64,000 nt of DNA from Paenibacillus rhizosphaerae (lineage in GTDB: Bacteria > Bacillota > Bacilli > Paenibacillales > Paenibacillaceae), in assembly GCF_014192015.1 (NCBI RefSeq), contig NZ_JACHXJ010000001.1:1240001-1304000 (forward strand), given 5' to 3'. The translations under genes were made by a program, and so were the position numbers. How positions within the stretch are numbered: the stretch's first letter is position 1; each line of letters begins with the position of its first letter. This document shows, piece after piece, positions 7,970-14,915 of this stretch. The notes beneath the pieces were generated by a model. It ran no database searches and had not been told where the DNA came from. It worked only from the letters and a program-made list of their open reading frames with translations.

Positions 7970-9685
7970 ATGGGTAACATGACGGCGACGGGAAGCGCCA
8001 ATCTGAAATCCGGCACCACAGAGAAAACGCTGGGCCAGTATTTGTTTGATTGCTTGAAGCTTGAGGGAATCACCGAAATTTTCGGCGTTCCCGGGGATTA
8101 TAATTTTACCCTGCTCGATACGCTGGAACAGTATAACGGCATCGAATTTATCAATGGAAGAAACGAATTGAACTCGGGATACGCGGCAGACGCTTACGCC
8201 AGGATCAAAGGCATTTCGGCGCTGATTACGACGTTCGGTGTTGGAGAACTCAGCGCTACCAACGCGATCGCAGGTGCGAACAGCGAGCACATTCCGCTGA
8301 TTCATATCGTCGGATCCCCTCCGGACAAGGATCAGAAGGAGCACAAGCTGATGCACCACACCTTGATGGACGGCAATTTTGACGTCTTTCGCAAGGTGTA
8401 TGAGCCGATTACGGCCTATACGGCCGCGGTGACGCCGGAGAATGCCGAGATCGAAATTCCAACGGCTATCCGGATCGCCAAGGAAAAGAAAAAGCCGGTC
8501 TATCTGGTGATCGCCGACGACTTGGTCTCAAAGCCGGTCATGGCAAGGGGGGAACCGACACCGCCAAGACCCTCGTCCAACCTGACGACTCTTCAAGCGG
8601 CGGCGGATCAGGTGCGTCAGCTGCTTGGTCGAGCCCGCAAGCCGGTATTGCTGGTTGACGTAAATGCGATGCGTTTCGGACTTCAAACGGCGGTGCGCCA
8701 GTTGGCAGATGCCATGAATATTCCGGTGGCGTCGATGATGTTCGGTAAAGGGGCGTTCGATGAGTCGCATCCCAACTATATCGGGGTGTATGGTGGTTCG
8801 TTCGGAGCGTCTGAAGTACAAATGGCGGTGGAGCAGTCCGATTGCGTCATTGCGGTCGGCATGGTATGGGCGGACAGCAATACGGGCACATATACCGCCA
8901 AATTGAATCCGCTCGTAACTGTCGATATTCAGCCCAAGATGGTCAAGGTGGGAGGGGCTGAGTTCCCGAACGTGCTGGCTGCAGATATGCTGCTGGAGCT
9001 ACAAAAGATCGGTTATAAAGGCAGCGGGGCCGCCGGCAAGGGGGCGTTTCCGTATGATCAAGTTACGGGTGAACCCGAAGCGCCGCTGCTCGCTTCGACG
9101 TATTATCCGAGAATTCAGCGCATGCTGAAGGAAGGGGACATCGTCGTTGCCGAGACGGGAACATTCTATAACGGCATGGCTTATGTACGGCTGCCCCGGA
9201 ACGTTACGTATATTACGCAGGGAGGCTGGCAGTCGATCGGCTATGCTACGCCGTCAGCCTATGGTGCCTGCATTGCCGCACCGGACCGCAGGGTGCTGCT
9301 GTTTACGGGGGACGGCTCGCTCCAGCTGACTGCGCAGGAGATCAGCTCGATGCTGTATTATGGCTGCAAGCCGATCATTTTCGTTCTGAACAATGACGGA
9401 TACACCATCGAAAAATATTTGAACGTGAAGACGGAGAATCAGCGCTACAACCAGATTCCCCGCTGGTCGTACACGAAGCTGGCCGAAGCCTTCGGCGGAG
9501 AGGCGTTTACGGCGACGGTGCGGACAAACGAGGAGCTTGAGCAGGCGTTCGCTCAAGCGGACCGGGAGCGGGCCGGAAAGCTCTGCATCATTGAAATGCT
9601 CGCCGCCGACCCGATGGATGCGCCGGAATATATGCGGAGGATGCGCAATTACATGGAAGAACAGGCGAAGAAGGGACAGAAATAA
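7970..9685 (+). CDS. Thiamine-diphosphate 2-keto acid decarboxylase (pyruvate/indolepyruvate decarboxylase family)
   Basis: This is a 571-residue three-domain ThDP enzyme. GVPGDYNF and the catalytic Glu66 (in GRNELNSGYAADAYAR) lie in the N-terminal domain. The HH pair at 129-130 (MHHTLMDG) separates non-oxidative decarboxylases of the Pdc/IpdC/KdcA group from acetolactate synthases. GDGSLQLTAQE at 447 to NNDGYTIE is the Mg-ThDP binding motif. It should convert a 2-keto acid (pyruvate, indolepyruvate or branched-chain) to an aldehyde. In Paenibacillus, indolepyruvate decarboxylase feeds auxin synthesis, but the substrate cannot be read from motifs. An AAGGAG ribosome-binding site and ATG are present, and a strong terminator follows, so the gene is a single unit. 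Confidence 0.86.
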   Translation: MGNMTATGSANLKSGTTEKTLGQYLFDCLKLEGITEIFGVPGDYNFTLLDTLEQYNGIEFINGRNELNSGYAADAYARIKGISALITTFGVGELSATNAIAGANSEHIPLIHIVGSPPDKDQKEHKLMHHTLMDGNFDVFRKVYEPITAYTAAVTPENAEIEIPTAIRIAKEKKKPVYLVIADDLVSKPVMARGEPTPPRPSSNLTTLQAAADQVRQLLGRARKPVLLVDVNAMRFGLQTAVRQLADAMNIPVASMMFGKGAFDESHPNYIGVYGGSFGASEVQMAVEQSDCVIAVGMVWADSNTGTYTAKLNPLVTVDIQPKMVKVGGAEFPNVLAADMLLELQKIGYKGSGAAGKGAFPYDQVTGEPEAPLLASTYYPRIQRMLKEGDIVVAETGTFYNGMAYVRLPRNVTYITQGGWQSIGYATPSAYGACIAAPDRRVLLFTGDGSLQLTAQEISSMLYYGCKPIIFVLNNDGYTIEKYLNVKTENQRYNQIPRWSYTKLAEAFGGEAFTATVRTNEELEQAFAQADRERAGKLCIIEMLAADPMDAPEYMRRMRNYMEEQAKKGQK

Positions 9686-9697
9686 AGCTTGGAACAG

Positions 9698-9741
9698 TGC
9701 TGCCGGAAGGTTCTTGATGAACTTTCCGGCAGCATTTTTTT
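9698..9741 (+). terminator. Rho-independent terminator of the decarboxylase gene
   Basis: A 16-bp stem (9698-9713 with 9719-9734) is followed by seven T. Confidence 0.9.
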
Positions 9742-9810
9742 CGTATTTGCCGAATCGGTACGGACTTGAAAACCTCCGGTTTTAATCAGGACCATGGGCA
9801 TGTTCAGAAT

Positions 9811-9839
9811 TTGTACAGTTGAATCTAGTAATCTATATA
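9811..9839 (+). promoter_or_regulatory. SigA-type promoter for the 60-codon ORF
   Basis: TTGTAC (9811-9816) and TATATA (9834-9839) are separated by exactly 17 bases. The -10 lies inside the left arm of the inverted repeat at 9833-9925. Confidence 0.6.
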
Positions 9840-9925
9840 GAATGAACTAAAGAAATCAATGCTATCATGCCTTTTTGGGCCGTATAGCAGGTAGTTTAAT
9901 GTAAACTTTAGTTCAATCTATCTAG
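9833..9925. repeat. Long imperfect inverted repeat in a 5' leader
   Basis: Arms 9833-9852 and 9906-9925 pair at 18 of 20 positions. Inside them a second inverted repeat, TGCTAT/ATAGCA, brackets a T-rich loop. It has no U-tract and no coding role. It could be an operator, a structured leader or the footprint of a small inserted element. Confidence 0.5.
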
Positions 9926-9960
9926 TTCTGCACACATAGATAAATGGAGTGGTTATTAGG

Positions 9961-10143
9961 ATGTTCGACCGTTACTTTACTGAAATGCGTAAACTTAGTC
10001 ATGAGGATGAATTGCGCTACCGTTATTTGATCAGGGGGGTTAAACTATTGCTGGAACAGCGGAAATCGGAGCATTCCAAAGGATTTCAGCGATTGAGAAG
10101 ATACCGGCAGTCCGATTCGATTCAGCCGGGAACCTGGGATTAA
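9961..10143 (+). CDS. Small charged hypothetical protein (60 aa)
   Basis: The ORF begins with MFDRYFTEMRKLSHEDELRY and is rich in Arg, Lys and Glu, with a predicted helical first half. It resembles no family I can name. Support comes from context: a consensus promoter at 9811-9839, a GGAG at 9946-9949 eleven bases before the ATG, and strong terminator isolation from the upstream gene. The HEDELRYRYL segment loosely recalls the start of helical regulatory proteins. It may encode a small regulator or be a relic; moderate doubt remains. Confidence 0.45.
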   Translation: MFDRYFTEMRKLSHEDELRYRYLIRGVKLLLEQRKSEHSKGFQRLRRYRQSDSIQPGTWD

Positions 10144-10161
10144 CGTTCGAATGTCGAAAAA

Positions 10162-10189
10162 TTGACATCTTTTTGTCATTTGTTGCATA
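10162..10189 (+). promoter_or_regulatory. Candidate promoter before a 32-codon ORF
   Basis: A consensus TTGACA (10162-10167) is followed after 16 bases by TGCATA (10184-10189). Confidence 0.4.
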
Positions 10190-10244
10190 GGGTCTACACG
10201 TTATTCTTTTGGTAGGACTTAAGAGTGAGTCGAAGGAGATATCT

Positions 10245-10343
10245 ATGAAAGTAATGAAAGACTTTTCGTCCAGAAAACCGGCCGTGTGGCTGGTGCTCTC
10301 GGTCCTGGCGAAGAGCAACGTGGACATGTGCTGGGTGGACTAG
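10245..10343 (+). CDS. Possible 32-aa peptide or N-terminal relic of a membrane protein gene
   Basis: The peptide has a basic start (MKVMKDFSSRK) followed by a hydrophobic stretch (PAVWLVLSVLA). It has a textbook AAGGAG six bases before the ATG and a TTGACA promoter upstream. The stop comes just where a transmembrane helix would end. The overlapping +1 frame stays open to 10519 without recognisable homology. Two readings are possible: a genuine short membrane or leader peptide, or the decayed start of a larger membrane protein gene disrupted by frameshift. I lean slightly to decay because the next 390 bases hold nothing convincing. Confidence 0.3.
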   Translation: MKVMKDFSSRKPAVWLVLSVLAKSNVDMCWVD

Positions 10344-10731
10344 GGAAGTATCTACAAGGAATTCCATTTTCGCCGACGATGTCGTTCGTAAACAAACGGA
10401 GGCGGTTCGAAGTTCGTAGAATGCAAATCGGCAATCAGCGTGATATCGGCTGGTTGGGACGGCAGGTGGTCATATCCTACAGTCGTTTTTTACATAATAG
10501 GAAGGGGGAGCCCCTTTAGGAGAAAAAAGAAAACATCGAAAAGCCATCAACCCAGAGGGATCGTGGCGATCGAAATGGCGGATAACCGGAGTTTGTATGA
10601 ATCGGGATTTGATCGCTGCGAAAGCTTCGGCAGCCGTTATTAATTCGTTAACCTTGGACAAGTTAGTCGCCATAGGTGGCGCTAGGCCTCGCTTATTCTG
10701 ACCATGTGAAAAAATAGAAACGGAGAGTAAA
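10344..10731. other. Gene-poor stretch before the acquired glycosyltransferase
   Basis: No convincing gene is present. A 34-codon ORF (10597-10701, start MNRDLIAAKASAAVINSL) has a GGAG close to its ATG and could be expressed. A small hairpin CGCCA/TGGCG lies near 10668-10681. Base composition becomes more AT-rich towards 10700, where the glycosyltransferase gene begins. The stretch may be a junction scar. Confidence 0.4.
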
Positions 10732-12102
10732 ATGAGCAAGATCATTGAACATAACAATTCAAAAATTGCCAATACCAATATACCACCTACATCAAAAAAA
10801 TATACACGATACGTATCAGTAAAAGCTAAATTTTATCTAAGCCATGGGTTAGCTGCTCTATGGGTAATAATATCAATCTTCGTCTCCATCCCGTGGATCC
10901 GCGACCTCGGTGTACTTATTACAATGCCAGCTGCCATTTTGATTATTGTGGGTATTTCATATATACCGGGATATATGAACGCCTTTATGGTTTCAAGCCT
11001 CTTACTAGATAAACAGCCAAAAGCGAAAAATTCTGATCCATCAGAACATTTATCCATTTTAGTAGCTTGTTACAATGAAGAAGCGGGTATAAAGAACACG
11101 CTACGGTACATTGCAAATCAGGACTATAGTGGTGAAATCAACGTTATTGTAATCGATAATAACTCTACCGATCAGACCGCTGAAGTTGCTAAGGCTGCTG
11201 GAAAAGAGTTCGGAATAAAACTTACAGTTCTTCACGAAAGTATACCTGGGAAAAATTTTGCTTTAAATAGCGCTCTTGCTCATGTTGAAACGGAATTAAT
11301 GCTTACATTGGATGCAGATACGCTTCTCCATAAATCAGCACTTAGAAATATAGTGGCACGGTTTTTATCTTCACCTGCCGATGTATGCGCGGTGGCTGGT
11401 GCTGTTTTGGTTCGGAACAGCCGAGGGAAATTCTTGGCAAAAATTCAAGAGTGGGACTACTTTTTAGGAATCGCCAGTATCAAAAGATTACAGGGGTTGT
11501 TTCAAGGAACACTAGTAGCACAAGGAGCCTTCTCATTATACAGAACAGAGTCGGTTAAGCAAGTTGGAGGATGGCCAGATGCGATCGGGGAAGATATAGT
11601 GCTAACCTGGAGATTCCTTTCAAACAATTGGAGGGTTTATTTCGAGCCGATGGCGGTTGCATTCACAGAAGTACCAGAAAATTTCAAACATTTCGTTAGG
11701 CAAAGAAGTCGCTGGGCTAGAGGTATGATTGAAGCTTTGAAGCTTGTGAAACCTTGGAGCCAACCTTCTCCGTATACAAGATATTTAACTTTTTGCAATT
11801 TTGTGATGCCATATTTAGATGCTGTCTATACATTAGTTTGGTTACCCGGCCTGATCCTAGCTTTTTTCGGATATTATTATATTGTGGGTATTATGACGGT
11901 TCTGGTTCTTCCTCTAACCTTTGCAGTTAATTTTATTTTATATTTGTATCAGAAGCGGGTATTTAAAGCATTAGATTTGAAAATTCGGAAAAACTACTTG
12001 GGTTTTATTGCTTATGTATTGTTATATCAAATGATTATGAGCCCAGTTTCGATGTGGGGGTATATTCAGGAAATGTTTAAGCTTAGACGTGTTTGGAAGT
12101 AA
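10732..12102 (+). CDS. Membrane glycosyltransferase family 2, PgaC/IcaA/hyaluronan-synthase-like
   Basis: This is a 456-residue processive-type GT2. Two N-terminal membrane segments (~40-85) precede the catalytic domain. That domain contains LVACYNEE, VIDNNSTDQT, the DAD metal motif (LTLDADTLL), GED and QRSRWARG, the QxxRW signature of polymerising synthases. At least three C-terminal membrane segments follow. The enzyme would polymerise or transfer a sugar at the cytoplasmic membrane, for example poly-N-acetylglucosamine-like exopolysaccharide. The start follows CGGAGAG. The gene is markedly AT-richer than its neighbours, with codons ending in A or T, which points to horizontal acquisition. 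No partner (deacetylase or PgaD-like) is adjacent. Confidence 0.85.
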   Translation: MSKIIEHNNSKIANTNIPPTSKKYTRYVSVKAKFYLSHGLAALWVIISIFVSIPWIRDLGVLITMPAAILIIVGISYIPGYMNAFMVSSLLLDKQPKAKNSDPSEHLSILVACYNEEAGIKNTLRYIANQDYSGEINVIVIDNNSTDQTAEVAKAAGKEFGIKLTVLHESIPGKNFALNSALAHVETELMLTLDADTLLHKSALRNIVARFLSSPADVCAVAGAVLVRNSRGKFLAKIQEWDYFLGIASIKRLQGLFQGTLVAQGAFSLYRTESVKQVGGWPDAIGEDIVLTWRFLSNNWRVYFEPMAVAFTEVPENFKHFVRQRSRWARGMIEALKLVKPWSQPSPYTRYLTFCNFVMPYLDAVYTLVWLPGLILAFFGYYYIVGIMTVLVLPLTFAVNFILYLYQKRVFKALDLKIRKNYLGFIAYVLLYQMIMSPVSMWGYIQEMFKLRRVWK

Positions 12103-12280
12103 TTGAATTGCACTTTTAGGACGAAAACATGATTGACAGTATAAGGATGTTGAGCATCCGTGGTAGCTGGCTGAAGAACGCCGCCGAAATCAAGGAAATA
12201 AATTGTGAGGCTCGGGGAACTTGGAAGCGGCACTTTGGATAAGCTGGTGCAAGCTGCCACAACGGCAAAGTAGAAAAAAG

Positions 12281-12306
12281 GCCGCTGCGCGTTTACCGTC
12301 AGCGGC
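12281..12306 (-). terminator. Rho-independent terminator of the minus-strand araC-type gene
   Basis: On the minus strand the stem GCCGCTG/CAGCGGC starts directly after the TAA and is followed by CTTTTTT (reading to about 12274). The 170 bases between the glycosyltransferase stop and this hairpin hold only very short ORFs that I do not credit. Confidence 0.75.
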
Positions 12307-13206
12307 TTAATGGATTTCCGAAGCACCCATGGAGGCATGGGTGCTCATGTATTTTTTCGGAGAGATGCCGCAGGCGGACTTAAAAGCTTTACTGAAAGCG
12401 TAAATGCTGCTGTAACCAACCTGCTCGGCAATCGCGGAGAGGGACAACCGGCTGTACATCATCAGCTCCTTGGCCCGCTCCATCCGGTACCGGATCTGGA
12501 ATTGATGCGGGGACACGTCATACGTCTGTTTGAATATGCGCGAAAAGTGATACAGGCTCAAGCAGGCCGTTTTGGACAAGTCCTCCAGCCGGATCACGGT
12601 ATCATAATGCTCCATGATGTGGGTCACCGCCCGCTCCATCGCACCCTGATGCAGCGAGAGCCGGTCATGTCCGGCCGCCTTCAGGCCCTTGATGACCAAA
12701 TACAGAATATCCAGCACGAGCGATTTCTGCAGCAGCGGAAATTCGGCATCCCGGCGCTCGTAAGCGTGAATGAGCCGCATCAGCTCCTGATGAATTTCCG
12801 CATGGTTCTGAACCCGGATCAGATGGGGGATTTCCAGCACGGAACCCAGCCAATCCGGCCGGAGCCATAAGAGCTCCTGAGGATTGCATTCCGCTCGCAG
12901 CTTGAAGTTGATCGGTACCTCCTCGTAGTCCTCATAAAACAGGGCGTCGAAATGAATATGGGGCATCCAGCAGGCTCCCCTGGAACGGACAAATTCATGC
13001 TCAATTCCGGGCTTGAATAGCAGCAGGTCGCCTGGAGACACAGTCAGTAAATCCCCAGCAATCCGGATATCGAGCTCACCTTGTTCAACATACAGCAGTT
13101 CGTAATCAAAAATGATCCGCGGCGCCAGTTTCATGCGGTCAACTTTGTGATGCCACGCCCTTCGTACATAGGGGGACAAGGCCTGCAGCAGCTGTTGCCG
13201 GTCCAT
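12307..13206 (-). CDS. AraC-family transcriptional regulator (cupin sensor + HTH_18)
   Basis: This is a 299-residue protein. Residues ~20-130 form a cupin-like sugar-sensing domain (PGDLLLFKPGIEHEF, PHIHFDA). Residues ~195-290 hold the double HTH, with LSLYHFSRIFKQTYDVSPHQFQIRYRMERAKELM and GYSSIYAFSKAFKSACGISPKKY typical of the family. A GGAGGG precedes the ATG. It is divergent from the GH172-type gene at 13412, which it probably activates in response to a carbohydrate. The terminator follows immediately after the stop. Confidence 0.87.
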   Translation of the reverse strand: MDRQQLLQALSPYVRRAWHHKVDRMKLAPRIIFDYELLYVEQGELDIRIAGDLLTVSPGDLLLFKPGIEHEFVRSRGACWMPHIHFDALFYEDYEEVPINFKLRAECNPQELLWLRPDWLGSVLEIPHLIRVQNHAEIHQELMRLIHAYERRDAEFPLLQKSLVLDILYLVIKGLKAAGHDRLSLHQGAMERAVTHIMEHYDTVIRLEDLSKTACLSLYHFSRIFKQTYDVSPHQFQIRYRMERAKELMMYSRLSLSAIAEQVGYSSIYAFSKAFKSACGISPKKYMSTHASMGASEIH

Positions 13207-13359
13207 ACGCTTTGACAGCTCCCTCCTTTAAGTGGTCCCGTACCCCGGGTGTCCACTCTGACAGCAATTTGGCGGTTCTTATTTCTGACAATAGCAAGAA
13301 TGGATAACAAATAACAAGTCCCAACATCGATAAAGAGGAGAAACGCTTGTAGAATGACT

Positions 13360-13373
13360 TGTAACCGCTTTAA
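13360..13373 (+). promoter_or_regulatory. Candidate catabolite-responsive element (cre)
   Basis: TGTAACCGCTTTAA differs at one position from the CcpA consensus TGWAANCGNTNWCA. It lies 39 bases before the GH172 start codon, next to a CTTGTA direct repeat (13346 and 13358). It would impose glucose repression on the glycosidase gene. The site is a motif match only. Confidence 0.4.
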
Positions 13374-13411
13374 TGAAAAATGCGATTTGATCAATGACAG
13401 GAGAGATGAGC

Positions 13412-14494
13412 ATGGAACCTTTTAACGGACTGAATATGGGTCTAGGTAATCTATTCCGGATGTCCTCCGCACAAACGAGATCGATTAGTGCGGAAAATGT
13501 GACGGGAGCTAAAGGAAAGGGCGGCATGGCTACCCAGGGAACCGGAGCGAATGCCGGACGGGATTTGGGTCAGGGATGGAAAATATCGCCTTCGGTGGAG
13601 ATCAAGCCGGGCGAGGTGTTTACCGCTGCAGAAATCGACGGATCCGGAGCCATTCAGCACATCTGGCTGACCTGCTTTCCGGACAGCTGGCGTCACTTGA
13701 TACTTCGCTTTTATTGGGATGATGAACAGGAGCCTTCCGTTGAAGTGCCTGTCGGGGATTTCTTCTGCAACGGATGGTGCGAGCGGAGCAATGTCAATTC
13801 CCTGCCTGTGGCGGTCAATCCCGCCGGCGGGATGAACAGCTATTGGGTGATGCCGTTTCGGCAGAAGGCCCGGGTTACCGTAGAGAATCGGATGGACAAA
13901 CCCGTAGTATTGTATTACCAGTTCACTTATACGCTAACCGAAGTGCCGGAGGATGCGGCCTATTTTCACGCCCAATGGCGCCGAAGCAATCCCCTGCCTT
14001 ACAAGCAGGACCATGTGCTTCTGGATGGCGTGAAAGGGAAGGGGCAGTATGTCGGAACTTACATCGCCTGGCAGGTCAACAACACCGGATGGTGGGGAGA
14101 AGGCGAGATCAAGTTCTATATGGACGGAGACCGCGATTTCCCGACGATTTGCGGCACCGGGACCGAAGACTATTTTGGCGGCGCCTGGAACTTTGAGCAC
14201 CCACAAGGACAGTACGGTGCGTTTTCTACTGCATATTTGGGCTTTCATCAGCAAATCAGACCGGACGGCCTGTATCGGAGCCAGCAGCGATTCGGGATGT
14301 ACCGCTGGCATGTGATGGACCCGATCCGGTTTGAACAGGATTTAAAGGTAACGATCCAGGCTCTCGGCTGGCGTTCCGGCGGCCGCTATTTGCCGCTTCA
14401 GGACGATATCGCCTCCGTTGCTTACTGGTATCAGTCCGAGCCGCACATACCGCATCCGCCGCTGCCGGATAACGACGGGCTGGAGGTTATTTAA
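13412..14494 (+). CDS. DUF2961 / GH172-family glycoside hydrolase
   Basis: This is a 360-residue protein without signal peptide. Family marks are the N-terminal MSSAQTRSISAENVTGAKGKGG, GAIQHIWLT, VGDFFCNG, AVNPAGGMNSYWVMPF and the late GTGTEDYFGGAW, which carries candidate catalytic acids. GH172 contains difructose-dianhydride-forming enzymes and exo-acting arabinofuranosidases; DUF2961 members act on fructans or arabinans. The ATG at 13412 is best served by AGGAGAG (13399-13405). Control is probably by the divergent AraC protein and by CcpA through the element at 13360. The substrate is not determined. Confidence 0.82.
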   Translation: MEPFNGLNMGLGNLFRMSSAQTRSISAENVTGAKGKGGMATQGTGANAGRDLGQGWKISPSVEIKPGEVFTAAEIDGSGAIQHIWLTCFPDSWRHLILRFYWDDEQEPSVEVPVGDFFCNGWCERSNVNSLPVAVNPAGGMNSYWVMPFRQKARVTVENRMDKPVVLYYQFTYTLTEVPEDAAYFHAQWRRSNPLPYKQDHVLLDGVKGKGQYVGTYIAWQVNNTGWWGEGEIKFYMDGDRDFPTICGTGTEDYFGGAWNFEHPQGQYGAFSTAYLGFHQQIRPDGLYRSQQRFGMYRWHVMDPIRFEQDLKVTIQALGWRSGGRYLPLQDDIASVAYWYQSEPHIPHPPLPDNDGLEVI

Positions 14495-14530
14495 TCCCCG
14501 CCCTTTCCGGCCAAAGCATGCATAATGCCG

Positions 14531-14559
14531 TTTACAATGGCCGAAAATGATGTTAATAT
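14531..14559 (+). promoter_or_regulatory. SigA promoter of the T-box/GlnRS unit
   Basis: TTTACA (14531-14536), a 17-base spacer and TAATAT (14554-14559) place the transcript start near 14566, directly before the T-box leader. Confidence 0.75.
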
Positions 14560-14574
14560 GGTCAAAATCAAAAC

Positions 14575-14875
14575 GGAATGAAAACGCGGTGAAGAGAAGA
14601 GTAGATGACACGGGCAGCCTTGCAGAGAGCTCCGGCAGCTGTGAAGGAGCAGGCCGCCCGTCATTGAAGCAAGCCTCCGAGCGGCGCATCGGAAGAGGGA
14701 ACCTTATCCCTTCGGATGGTGTGACAGGAGCTCCTGTTACAGAGCTAGGGTATAAGCATGAATTCATGCCGTACCCGAAGAGGCGGATGTAGCGATAGAT
14801 CCGCGAACCGGGGTGGCACCGCGAAATTTAATCTCGTCCCCAAGACGTCAGCGTCTTGGAGGCGGGATTTTTTTG
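14575..14875 (+). promoter_or_regulatory. T-box leader responding to uncharged tRNA-Gln
   Basis: The leader has all main T-box parts. Stem I is formed by ATGAC..CGGGC..GCC (about 14604-14619) and its complement near 14652-14664, with a distal CAGAGAG loop region. The T-box sequence GGGTGGCACCGCG is at 14811-14823. The specifier region reads TGAAG-CAA-GCCTCC, with CAA (glutamine) at 14670-14672, matching the downstream gene. The terminator (14834-14874) has an inner stem CCAAGACG/CGTCTTGG and a seven-T tail, and overlaps the sequence that would form the antiterminator. Uncharged tRNA-Gln would favour read-through. Confidence 0.92.
14834..14874 (+). terminator. Conditional terminator of the T-box leader
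   Basis: The perfect 8-bp stem 14840-14847/14852-14859 is extended by TCGTCC against GGCGGGA. Seven T follow (14868-14874). Confidence 0.88.
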
Positions 14876-14915
14876 TTTTCTTTTTGATTTATATAAGAGC
14901 AGGAGGGTACAGTTT

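Noticed and set aside
12103..12280. Short ORFs (about 23-31 codons) between the glycosyltransferase and araC-type genes
   Set aside because: Weak or absent ribosome-binding sites, no family resemblance and partial overlap with the minus-strand terminator tail.
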